A stretch of 15,305 nt of DNA from assembly GCA_027317055.1 (NCBI GenBank), contig DAHVFK010000031.1:1-15305 (forward strand), in the 5' to 3' direction. The translations under genes were made by a program, and so were the position numbers. Of this stretch, positions 8,361-15,054 are shown piece after piece. The notes under the pieces were generated by a model, which did no database searches, had not been told where the DNA came from, and was given only the letters and a program-made list of their open reading frames with translations. The stretch's first letter is position 1; the number at the start of each line of letters is the position of its first letter. Source of the stretch: Betaproteobacteria bacterium (GTDB lineage: Bacteria > Pseudomonadota > Gammaproteobacteria > Burkholderiales > SG8-39).

Positions 8361-8543
8361 CTAAATTTCGACCATTTCGAAGTCTTCCTTGCGCGCGCCG
8401 CATTCGGGGCAGGTCCAGTTTATCGGAACGTCCTCCCAACGGGTGCCTGGAGCGATTCCTTCGTCGGGCAGTCCAGCGGCTTCGTCGTACACATAGCCGC
8501 ATATCAGGCACATCCAGGTTCGGTACGGCTTTTCGTCTGGCAT
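8361..8543 (-). CDS. Rubredoxin
   Basis: Small iron protein of 60 residues that shuttles single electrons in the cytoplasm. Two knuckles bind one Fe(SCys)4 centre: Cys12 and Cys15 (MCLICGYVYDEA) and Cys45 and Cys48 (WTCPECGARKEDF). Conserved aromatic residues (Tyr17, Trp43, Phe55) and the GIAPGTRWEDVP block are also present. The length is that of a minimal, single-domain rubredoxin. The ATG at 8543 is the only sensible start. It is divergent from thiD and lies 134 bases ahead of pilG on the same strand. The electron donor and acceptor are unknown; no rubredoxin reductase or alkane hydroxylase is visible nearby. Often labelled rubA, but naming varies. Confidence 0.97.
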   Translation of the reverse strand: MPDEKPYRTWMCLICGYVYDEAAGLPDEGIAPGTRWEDVPINWTCPECGARKEDFEMVEI

Positions 8544-8642
8544 GGGGGCCGTGCAAGGTAGGTTAAAATGGGTCGGAATCTTAGCGTATTCCGCGGCGGC
8601 GCTTGATCGCCGCGCTTGCCCGCTGAGCGCGAGCTGCCCCGA
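8544..8642. promoter_or_regulatory. Divergent promoter region between rubredoxin and thiD
   Basis: This 99-base gap separates two divergent genes and must hold at least the thiD promoter. On the plus strand TAAAAT at 8564-8569 matches five of six bases of the -10 consensus, but no good -35 lies 16-18 bases upstream. On the minus strand TAAGAT (complement of 8578-8583) is a weaker -10 candidate for rubredoxin. A stem-loop with 7-base arms (8592-8598 and 8608-8614) and a 9-base loop lies in the thiD leader. No thiamine pyrophosphate riboswitch motifs are seen. Confidence 0.4.
8592..8614 (+). other. Stem-loop in the thiD leader
   Basis: Arms CGCGGCG (8592-8598) and CGCCGCG (8608-8614) pair perfectly around a 9-base loop, 28 bases before the thiD ATG. 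No U-run follows, so it is not an intrinsic terminator. In GC-rich DNA such stems occur by chance, and no function is assigned. Confidence 0.35.
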
Positions 8643-9476
8643 ATGCCCTCCCTACCGCCGATCGTGCTCACGTTCGCCGCGTCCGACCCTACCGGAGGCG
8701 CCGGGCTGCAGGCCGACCTGCTGACCCTTGCGAGCATGGGCTGCCATCCGCTGTCGGTGCTCACGGCGCTCACTGTGCAGGACACGCGCGGCGTTGAGGG
8801 CATGCTCGCAATCGACGCCGAGTGGGTCGCAGACCAGGCCCGCCGCCTGCTCGAGGATATGCCGGTTGCGGCATTCAAGCTCGGCGTTCTTGGATCGGTC
8901 GAGAATGTCACTGCAGTGGCCGAGATCGTGTCCGACTATCCCGATGTTCCGGTGATCCTCGATCCGATTCTCGCTTCGGGGCGCGGCGACGCGCTCGCCA
9001 CCGACAACATGGTCGATGCGCTGCGCGAGCTGCTGGTGCCGCAGGCGTCCATCGTGACGCCAAACAGCATCGAGGCGAGGCGCCTGGCCGAAGAGGACGA
9101 CGATGCGGAGGAGCCGGGGGTGGACGAGTCCGCCCGGCGCCTGCTGGCGCTGGGCTGCGAATACGTCCTCGTCACCGGAACGCACGAGGCGACGGTCGAG
9201 GTGATCAACAAGCTCTACGCCGCCCAGGGCGTAGTGCGCGAAGACCGCTGGCAGCGCCTGCCGGGCAGCTACCATGGCTCGGGCTGCACGCTCGCCTCGG
9301 CAATCGCCGCGGCGCTCGCCAACGGCCTGGAGATGGCCGAGGCGGTTCGCGAAGCGCAGGAGTACACTTGGCAGGCGCTCGCCGGGGGCTTTCGCCCCGG
9401 CATGGGGCAGCTACTGCCCGATCGCTTTTTCTGGGCGCGCGAGGTCGACGCAGAGCCCGAACAGGAAAAGCCATGA
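8643..9476 (+). CDS. thiD: Hydroxymethylpyrimidine / phosphomethylpyrimidine kinase ThiD
   Basis: Cytoplasmic kinase of 277 residues that phosphorylates 4-amino-5-hydroxymethyl-2-methylpyrimidine and its monophosphate to the diphosphate used in thiamine synthesis. The ribokinase-type fold shows the N-terminal motif SDPTGGAGLQADL (14-26), FKLGVLGS (78-85), the LDP motif (106-108), VTPNSIEA (138-145) and the anion-hole/catalytic HGSGCT (211-216) with Cys215. The length is close to the usual 265-280. I chose ATG 8643 because it begins just before the conserved core. An upstream TTG at 8616 would add nine unconserved residues; no strong Shine-Dalgarno favours either. The stop overlaps the thiE start by 4 bases (ATGA), so the two are probably coupled. 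Confidence 0.93.
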   Translation: MPSLPPIVLTFAASDPTGGAGLQADLLTLASMGCHPLSVLTALTVQDTRGVEGMLAIDAEWVADQARRLLEDMPVAAFKLGVLGSVENVTAVAEIVSDYPDVPVILDPILASGRGDALATDNMVDALRELLVPQASIVTPNSIEARRLAEEDDDAEEPGVDESARRLLALGCEYVLVTGTHEATVEVINKLYAAQGVVREDRWQRLPGSYHGSGCTLASAIAAALANGLEMAEAVREAQEYTWQALAGGFRPGMGQLLPDRFFWAREVDAEPEQEKP

Positions 9477-10114
9477 GGCTTGCCGGCCTGTATGCCATCA
9501 CCCCCGACGCGGCGGACAGTCACGCGCTCATCGAGCGCGTGCGCTCGGCGATGCATGGCAGCGCGCCGCGTGGCTGGGCCGCATTGCAGTATCGCAACAA
9601 GCTCGCCGGCGCAGCGCAGCGCGCAGCCGAAGCACGCGCCCTGGCCGCGCTTTGCGCGGACCACGGCGTACCGCTGATCGTCAACGACGACGTCGAGATC
9701 GCGCTCGCCGCAGGCGCCGACGGCGCGCACCTCGGCAGCGACGACGGCGACCTCGCGGCGGCGAGCGCGCGACTCGGCTCTCGCCTGCTCGGCGCATCCT
9801 GCTACAACCGGCTGGACGTCGCGCGCCGCGCGGTCGCGGCCGGCGCAGACTACGTCGCCTTCGGCAGCGTGTTTCCTTCGCCGACAAAGCCGGGCGCGGT
9901 GCGCGCTCCGCTCGCGCTGTTCGGGCAGGCGCGCGCACTCGGCGTGCCGCTGGTCGCAATCGGCGGCATTACGCTGGAAAACGCCGCCGAAGTCGTCCGT
10001 GCCGGCGCCGACTGCGTTGCGGTGATATCCGCGTTGTTCGACGCGCCCGACCTCGCGGCCCGTGCGCGCGCCTTCACCGACCTCTTTTCAACCCGTATGA
10101 GTCCTGCCGCATGA
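9473..10114 (+). CDS. thiE: Thiamine phosphate synthase ThiE
   Basis: TIM-barrel enzyme of 213 residues that joins the pyrimidine diphosphate made by ThiD to the thiazole phosphate, giving thiamine phosphate. Family motifs are in order: LQYRNK (38-43, pyrimidine/diphosphate contact with Arg41 and Lys43), VNDD (70-73), GAHLGSDD (84-91, Mg2+-binding acidic residues), GSVFPSPTK (131-139), VAIGGI (161-166) and the phosphate-binding VIS (184-186). The usual GxSxH segment reads GASCYN (107-112), a variant I believe is common in betaproteobacterial copies. Both ends overlap neighbours by 4 bases. No thiazole synthesis genes (thiG, thiS, thiO) are in the window. Confidence 0.93.
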   Translation: MRLAGLYAITPDAADSHALIERVRSAMHGSAPRGWAALQYRNKLAGAAQRAAEARALAALCADHGVPLIVNDDVEIALAAGADGAHLGSDDGDLAAASARLGSRLLGASCYNRLDVARRAVAAGADYVAFGSVFPSPTKPGAVRAPLALFGQARALGVPLVAIGGITLENAAEVVRAGADCVAVISALFDAPDLAARARAFTDLFSTRMSPAA

Positions 10115-11394
10115 CCAGCAGAAACGAGAGCCTGTTCGCACGCGCCCAGCAGCGCGTCCCCGCCGGGGTGAACTCGCCGGTGCGCGCCTTTCGCGCAGTC
10201 GGCGGCACGCCGCCGTTCCTCGAGCGCGCCTCGGGCGCCTACCTTTGGGATGCCGACGGAGCCCGCTATATCGACTACGTCGGCTCGTGGGGTCCGATGG
10301 TCGCCGGCCACACCCACCCCAAGGTCGTCGAGGCGGTACAGGCGGCGGCCGCGCGAGCGCTGTCGTTCGGCGCGCCGACCGAGAGCGAAATCGAGCTCGC
10401 CGAGGCGATCTGCCGCCTGGTCCCCTCGGTCGAGATGGTGCGACTGGTTTCCTCTGGCACCGAAGCGACCATGACCGCGATCCGCCTTGCGCGCGGCTTC
10501 AGCGAGCGCGACGCAATCGTCAAGTTCGAGGGCTGTTACCACGGCCACGCCGACAGCCTGCTGGTCAAGGCGGGCTCAGGTGCGCTCACCTTCGGCAATC
10601 CCAGTTCGGCTGGCGTTCCGGCGGTGACCGCCGCGCAGACCGTGGTGCTGGGATACAACGACGCCGCGGCCGCGCGCGAGCTTTTCGCCGCGCGCGGCGC
10701 CGAGATCGCTGGCGTGATCGTCGAACCGGTGGCCGGCAACATGAATCTCGTTCTTCCCGCGCCCGGCTTTCTGGAGACCCTGCGCGAGCAGTGCACGCGT
10801 CACGGCGCGGTGCTCATTTTCGACGAGGTAATGACCGGATTCCGCGTCGCGACCGGCGGTGCGCAGCAGCGCTTCGGCATCCGGCCGGACCTCACCACGC
10901 TCGGCAAGGTGATCGGCGGCGGTATGCCGGTCGGCGCGTTCGGCGGCCGAGCGGAGATCATGCGGCACATCGCGCCGCTGGGGCCGGTGTATCAGGCGGG
11001 CACGCTCTCGGGCAATCCGGTCGCGGTGGCCGCCGGTCTCGCCACGCTCGCGCTCATCGAGGCGCCGGGCTTTCAGCAAGGCATAGAGGCGACCGCGAAG
11101 GCGCTTGTCTCGGGACTTGCGGCGCAAGCGAAAAAAGCGGGCGTCGTCTTCTCGGCGCAGTCGATCGGCAGCATGTTCGGGCTTTACTTTCGCGCTACGC
11201 CGCCGGCAAGCTTCGCCGAAGTCATGCAATGCGACCAGGAGCGCTTCAACCGCTTCTTTCACGAGATGCTGGCGCGCGGCATATATCTCGCACCGTCGGC
11301 GTACGAAGCGGGGTTCGTTTCCGCCGCTCACGGCACGGCGGAAGTCGAGGCCACGCTCGCGGCGGCGCGCGCAGCCTTCGCCGTCGTCGCATGA
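10111..11394 (+). CDS. hemL: Glutamate-1-semialdehyde 2,1-aminomutase HemL
   Basis: PLP-dependent class-III aminotransferase-fold enzyme of 427 residues, matching the usual 425-430. It converts glutamate-1-semialdehyde to 5-aminolevulinate, the first committed precursor of haem and other tetrapyrroles in the C5 pathway. Signatures are the N-terminal VPAGVNSPVRAF, the YHGHADSLLVKAG loop, FDEVMTGFRV (the cofactor-ring Asp) and TTLGKVIGGGMPVGAFGG with the Schiff-base Lys266. The SSGTEATM phosphate contact and GTLSGNP are also present. The ATG overlaps the thiE stop by 4 bases. HemL needs pyridoxal phosphate, not thiamine, so sharing an operon with thiDE is not a simple pathway link. Confidence 0.97.
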   Translation: MTSRNESLFARAQQRVPAGVNSPVRAFRAVGGTPPFLERASGAYLWDADGARYIDYVGSWGPMVAGHTHPKVVEAVQAAAARALSFGAPTESEIELAEAICRLVPSVEMVRLVSSGTEATMTAIRLARGFSERDAIVKFEGCYHGHADSLLVKAGSGALTFGNPSSAGVPAVTAAQTVVLGYNDAAAARELFAARGAEIAGVIVEPVAGNMNLVLPAPGFLETLREQCTRHGAVLIFDEVMTGFRVATGGAQQRFGIRPDLTTLGKVIGGGMPVGAFGGRAEIMRHIAPLGPVYQAGTLSGNPVAVAAGLATLALIEAPGFQQGIEATAKALVSGLAAQAKKAGVVFSAQSIGSMFGLYFRATPPASFAEVMQCDQERFNRFFHEMLARGIYLAPSAYEAGFVSAAHGTAEVEATLAAARAAFAVVA

Positions 11395-11442
11395 GGGCAC
11401 AGGCACGAACTTTGCGCGGTCTTTGCTGTCAGACGGATCGTT

Positions 11443-12024
11443 ATGCAGATCGTCACACGTGAATTGTCACGGCTCGAGCGAGAAGCGCTCGAGCGCCACT
11501 TGCTCGCGCTCGGCGACGAGGACCGGCGCTTGCGCTTCGGCATCGCCCTGCCCGACCAGGCCATCCGCGACTATGTCGCGCGCATCGACTTCGAGCGCGA
11601 CGCGGTGTTCGGGGCCTTCGACGACGCGCTGCAGCTGGTCGCCGCGGCGCACCTCGCGCGCTGCGACGGCTATGCCGAGCTCGGCGTTTCGGTGCTGTCC
11701 GGCTGGCGCGGGCGCGGCGCAGGGGCTGCGCTGCTCGCGCGCAGTCATACGCATGCACGCAACTGGGGCATCCGCGCCCTGTTCATGCATTGCCTGAGCG
11801 AGAACGGTGCGATGATGCATTTGGCCCGCAAGCAGGGCATGCGCATCGCCACCGAGCACGGCGAAACCGACGCCTGGCTCGAGCTGCCGCCGGCAGATGC
11901 CTCGAGCTATACCGATCAACTCCTTGCCGAGCGGGTGGGACTGTTCGATTTCGCGCTCAAGCGCCAGCTGCAGGCCGTGCGCAGCCTCGCTGGCGCCCTG
12001 CGTTTCAAACCAGGAACAGGGTAG
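11443..12024 (+). CDS. GNAT-family N-acetyltransferase, substrate unknown
   Basis: A 193-residue cytoplasmic protein with a single GNAT fold. The acetyl-CoA-binding motif A is visible at 83-94 (SVLSGWRGRGAG, pyrophosphate loop R-G-R-G-A-G) followed by the helix AALLARSHTHAR. The later block FMHCLSENGAMMHLARKQGM (114-133) is the typical motif-B region in which the substrate side chains and a general acid sit. The C-terminal 40 residues extend past the GNAT core and look helical. The substrate cannot be told from sequence. It starts 48 bases after hemL on the same strand and may be read through from it; only a weak GGAT lies before the ATG. Its last 20 bases overlap the 3' end of the convergent mgtE. 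Confidence 0.8.
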   Translation: MQIVTRELSRLEREALERHLLALGDEDRRLRFGIALPDQAIRDYVARIDFERDAVFGAFDDALQLVAAAHLARCDGYAELGVSVLSGWRGRGAGAALLARSHTHARNWGIRALFMHCLSENGAMMHLARKQGMRIATEHGETDAWLELPPADASSYTDQLLAERVGLFDFALKRQLQAVRSLAGALRFKPGTG

Positions 12025-13447
12025 CCAGGCCGAGAAAAATGAAGAAACCGCCCGAGTCGGTGCATGCGGTGATCAGCACCGAAGAGCCGATAGCGGGATC
12101 TTTGCCGAAGCGCGAGCGCAGCCACGGAATGGTCACTCCCATCAACGCGGCGAGAATCAGGTTGAGTACCGTGGCGAGCGCCATGACCCCGCCCAGCGCG
12201 ATACTGCTGTAGAGCACATAGGCGATAACGCCGAGCAGCGTTCCCCAGACAACGCCATTGATCAGCGCCACGCCAAGCTCCTTGGCAAGCAGCTTGCGCC
12301 AGTACTGCGCCTGTATCTGCCCCAGCGCCAAGGCACGCACGATCATGGTGATGGTCTGATTGCCGGAGTTGCCGCCGATGCCCGCCACGATCGGCATCAG
12401 CGCGGCGAGCGCGACCAGCTTAGCGATCGAGCCCTCGAAGGCATTGATCACGCGCGAGGCGATGAAGGCGGTGAACAGATTGATCGCCAGCCACGACCAG
12501 CGATTGCGGAAACTGTTCAGCACCGGCGCGAAGATGTCCTCTTCCTCGCGCAGGCCGCCCTCGGCAAGCTGCGTCTCCGCGCTCGCCTCACGAATATAGT
12601 CGACCACGGCGTCGACCGTGAGCCGCGCCACGAGGCGATCGCGCGCGTCTACCACCGGCGCCGAAACCAGGTCGTAGCGCTCGAAGGCCTGGGCCGCGTC
12701 CGCGGCGCGGTCCTGCGGATGCAGCGTGACGCGCTCGGGCACCATGACCGCTGCCACCTCCACGTCGAGGTCGGAGACGATCAGCCGCGCGAGCGGCAGC
12801 GTTCCGCGCAGGCGCCGTTCGCGGTCGACGACGTACAGCTGGTCGGTATGGTCCGGCAGTTCGTCCATGCGCCTCAGGTAGCGCGTCACCGCCTCCAGCG
12901 TGACGTCTTCGCGTACCGTCACCATCTCGAAGTCCATCAGCGCGCCGACGGTTCCTTCGGGGTAGGACAGCGCGGAGCGCAGCCGCTCGCGCTCCTCGGC
13001 GGGCAGCGACTGCACGACCTCCTGGATCACCTCGGCCGGCAGGTCCGGCGCAAGGTCCGCGAGCTCGTCGGCTTCCAGCGTCTCGGCGGCCGCCACCAGC
13101 TCGTCCGAATCCATGCTCGCGATGAGCGATTCGCGCACCGCATCCGACACCTCGAGCAGGATCTCGCCGTCACGGTCGGCTTTTACCAGCTCCCACACGA
13201 CCAGGCGTTCCTCGAGCGGCAGCGCTTCGAGGATGTAGGCGACGTCGGCCGGGTGCAGATTTTCAAGCTTGGTGCGCAGCTCGGCGAGGTGCTGCTTGTG
13301 CACCAGCTGCTCGACCAGCGCGTGGCGGGGTATTTCCTGGCGGCTCACCAGACCCTCCGCCAGGGCGTGGCGGTGCAGGAGCTCCTGCACTTCGCGCAGG
13401 TTCTCCTTCAGGTCCTCGACCTCGAGCCTTGTAAGCAGTTCGGACAT
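12005..13447 (-). CDS. mgtE: Magnesium transporter MgtE
   Basis: Homodimeric Mg2+ channel of the inner membrane, 480 residues. An acidic helical N-domain (about 20-165) is followed by two CBS domains (about 175-230 and 237-290). These close the pore when cytoplasmic Mg2+ is high. The membrane domain begins after a plug helix at about 300-318 and has five helices between 318 and 480. It carries the family signature MPIVAGIGGNSGNQT (351-365) and the TDSGGF motif (463-468). Asp464 of that motif corresponds, from memory of the Thermus structure, to the pore Mg2+ ligand. The ATG at 13447 has no strong Shine-Dalgarno. The gene may also carry Co2+ or other divalent ions. It lies downstream of mtgA on the same strand, separated by inverted repeats. 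Confidence 0.95.
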   Translation of the reverse strand: MSELLTRLEVEDLKENLREVQELLHRHALAEGLVSRQEIPRHALVEQLVHKQHLAELRTKLENLHPADVAYILEALPLEERLVVWELVKADRDGEILLEVSDAVRESLIASMDSDELVAAAETLEADELADLAPDLPAEVIQEVVQSLPAEERERLRSALSYPEGTVGALMDFEMVTVREDVTLEAVTRYLRRMDELPDHTDQLYVVDRERRLRGTLPLARLIVSDLDVEVAAVMVPERVTLHPQDRAADAAQAFERYDLVSAPVVDARDRLVARLTVDAVVDYIREASAETQLAEGGLREEEDIFAPVLNSFRNRWSWLAINLFTAFIASRVINAFEGSIAKLVALAALMPIVAGIGGNSGNQTITMIVRALALGQIQAQYWRKLLAKELGVALINGVVWGTLLGVIAYVLYSSIALGGVMALATVLNLILAALMGVTIPWLRSRFGKDPAIGSSVLITACTDSGGFFIFLGLATLFLV

Positions 13448-13461
13448 GTCGCCTGCGCGCA

Positions 13462-13487
13462 GCGCCGGCCGGTGGCCGGTCCGGCGC
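13462..13487 (-). promoter_or_regulatory. Strong inverted repeat just upstream of mgtE
   Basis: Arms of 11 paired bases, GCGCCGGCCGG (13462-13472) and CCGGTCCGGCGC (13476-13487), enclose a 3-base loop. The only flaw is one bulged base in the second arm. It ends 14 bases before the mgtE ATG. No T-run follows on either strand, so a classical intrinsic terminator is unlikely. It may be an operator, an RNA stem limiting mgtE translation, or a structure blocking read-through from mtgA. Confidence 0.5.
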
Positions 13488-13488
13488 C

Positions 13489-13494
13489 ATTGTA
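13489..13494 (-). promoter_or_regulatory. Candidate -10 element for mgtE
   Basis: The minus strand reads TACAAT here, five of six bases of the -10 consensus. The hexamer 17 bases upstream (TTCCGC) is a poor -35, so an activator might be needed. Transcription from here would start about position 13482, inside the inverted repeat. Confidence 0.3.
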
Positions 13495-13507
13495 TTGAAT
13501 CGATGCG

Positions 13508-13528
13508 ACGGGCGGAACCTTCGCCCGT
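13508..13528 (-). terminator. Possible hairpin after mtgA
   Basis: Arms ACGGGCG (13508-13514) and CGCCCGT (13522-13528) pair over 7 bases with a 7-base loop, starting 12 bases after the mtgA stop. The position suits a transcript end, but no T-run follows, so termination would be weak or factor-dependent. Confidence 0.3.
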
Positions 13529-13540
13529 GCGGCTAGCCTG

Positions 13541-14245
13541 TCACGGAATCTGCGCCATCGGCATGCGAGCTCGAATGGTCGCGATGCGCGCTGCGAGGTA
13601 TGCCGTCATGTGGCCGCGATCATAGCGGCGCGGGCTGGGCAGTATGGCGGCGAGCCAGGCGGCCTGCTCGGGGCCGAGCTCGGCCGCCGAAACGCCAAAG
13701 TGGTGTCGTGCCGCCGCCTCGGCGCCGAAGATGCCTTCGCCCCACTCGGCCACGTTCAGGTACAGCTCGAGGATGCGGCGCTTTGACATGGTCGATTCGA
13801 GCATCCAGGTGATCGCGGCCTCCTCGCCCTTTCTCAGCCAGGTGCGCTCACCCGACAGCAGCAGGTTTTTCGCCAGCTGCTGGCTTATCGTGGATGCGCC
13901 GGCGACTACCTTGCCCCTTCTCTCGTTCTTCTCGATCGCCTTTTCGATCGCCTCCCAGTCGAAACCGGCATGATCGATGAACTTCGCGTCCTCGGAGGCC
14001 ACGACCGCGCGCTTGAGGTTGGCCGAGATGCGCGCATAGGGCACCCAGCGCTGCCGCAAGCGCGCCGCGGAATTCTTCTCCCGCATGCGCTCGAGCTGCT
14101 CGCGCATGAATGCGGTGCTGGTCGGATTGTGCGTGTTCCACCACAGCACGTGGGCGTAGAACCACGCCTGGGCCAGAACGACGACGAGCACCAGCGCCGC
14201 CAAGCCGTAGCGCAGACTTTTCCACGCCAGCCGCAGCGTGCGCAT
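13541..14245 (-). CDS. mtgA: Monofunctional biosynthetic peptidoglycan transglycosylase MtgA
   Basis: Membrane-anchored GT51 glycosyltransferase of 234 residues that polymerises lipid II into glycan strands on the outer face of the inner membrane. One N-terminal membrane helix (about 13-34) precedes the catalytic domain. GT51 motifs are seen in order: ASEDAKFIDHAGFD (83-96) with catalytic Glu85, GASTISQQLAKNLLLS, then RKGEEAAITWMLE, and SKRRILELYLNVAEWGEGI. There is no transpeptidase domain, so it is not a class A penicillin-binding protein. I chose ATG 14245, which shares one base with the aroE stop (TGATG) and has GAGG just upstream. An ATG at 14302 would run 58 bases into aroE and add an Arg/Ala-rich stretch. 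Translation is probably coupled to aroE. Confidence 0.95.
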   Translation of the reverse strand: MRTLRLAWKSLRYGLAALVLVVVLAQAWFYAHVLWWNTHNPTSTAFMREQLERMREKNSAARLRQRWVPYARISANLKRAVVASEDAKFIDHAGFDWEAIEKAIEKNERRGKVVAGASTISQQLAKNLLLSGERTWLRKGEEAAITWMLESTMSKRRILELYLNVAEWGEGIFGAEAAARHHFGVSAAELGPEQAAWLAAILPSPRRYDRGHMTAYLAARIATIRARMPMAQIP

Positions 14246-15051
14246 CAGCCTCGCCGCAGCGCGGCGAGCACGGCCTGCGTGTCTGGGCGAACTCCGCGCC
14301 ATATGGAGAACGATTCCGCCGCTTGCTCGACGAGCATGCCGGCGCCATCGCTCGTGCGCACACCCGCGCCGCGCGCGAGAGCGAGAAACGGGGTATCACG
14401 TCCGTACACCATGTCGTAAGCGAGCGCACCGGGCGCGAGCAGCGTCTGCAGCGGCGGCAGCGGCGGCAACTCGCCCGCCAGGCCGGCGGAAGTCGCGTTG
14501 ATGACCAGATCGAACGCCGCCCCGGTGAGTTCGGCGTAACTGCAGCCGATCGTGCCTTCGAAGCGCGCCGCAAGCGTTCGCGCCTTGTCCGGCGTGCGGT
14601 TGGCCACCACGAGCCGTTCCGGATCCTGCGCGTGCAGGGATGGCACGACGCCTTGAGCCGCGCCGCCCGCCCCCATCACGAGCACGCGGCGGCCAGGCAG
14701 CGCGAAGCCGAGATTGTTTTCCAGGTCGCGCACCAGCCCGACGCCGTCCGTGTTGTCGCCCCACGGCGCGCCGCGATCGAGCACCAGCGTGTTGACCGCC
14801 TGCGCAGCGCGCGCGCGCTGGCTCGCGGCGGCGCAATACCGGAACGCCTCCTGCTTGAACGGCAACGTGACGTTGGCGCCAATGCCGCCCGCGGCACGAA
14901 ATGCCTCCACTGTGGCACCGAAGGCGTCGACTGGAGCCTCTATGCTCAGGTACTGGAGGTCCTGCCCGCATGCGCGCGCGAATTCGGCATGAATCCACGG
15001 CGACTTCGAATGCGCGACCGGATTGCCGATTACTGCGTAGCGATCATGCAT
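14245..15051 (-). CDS. aroE: Shikimate dehydrogenase AroE (NADP+)
   Basis: Enzyme of 268 residues that reduces 3-dehydroshikimate to shikimate with NADPH in aromatic amino-acid synthesis. The substrate domain shows VIGNPVAHSKSP (7-18; Ser15 and Ser17 contact shikimate) and GANVTLPFKQEA with catalytic Lys66. The partner catalytic Asp102 lies in GDNTDGVGL. The nucleotide-binding Rossmann loop is MGAGGAAQGV, followed by VVANRTPDKA, where Asn-Arg-Thr is the NADP+ 2'-phosphate contact typical of AroE rather than NAD+-using YdiB or QuiB. NATSAGL is also present. The ATG is at 15051, 3 bases after the stop of the upstream TonB-type gene. The stop shares one base with the mtgA start. Confidence 0.97.
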   Translation of the reverse strand: MHDRYAVIGNPVAHSKSPWIHAEFARACGQDLQYLSIEAPVDAFGATVEAFRAAGGIGANVTLPFKQEAFRYCAAASQRARAAQAVNTLVLDRGAPWGDNTDGVGLVRDLENNLGFALPGRRVLVMGAGGAAQGVVPSLHAQDPERLVVANRTPDKARTLAARFEGTIGCSYAELTGAAFDLVINATSAGLAGELPPLPPLQTLLAPGALAYDMVYGRDTPFLALARGAGVRTSDGAGMLVEQAAESFSIWRGVRPDTQAVLAALRRG

Positions 15052-15054
15052 GCG

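Noticed and set aside
8544..8642. Thiamine pyrophosphate riboswitch before thiD
   Set aside because: The gap is too short for a full THI element plus promoter, and neither the CUGAGA segment nor the GGUAAUGC-like segment is present.
8652..9275. Open frame of 207 codons opposite thiD
   Set aside because: It is fully antisense to the conserved ThiD core and has no family features.
14246..14302. ATG start at 14302 for mtgA
   Set aside because: It would lie 58 bases inside aroE and add an Arg/Ala-rich stretch. ATG 14245 has a good ribosome site and precedes the membrane helix.
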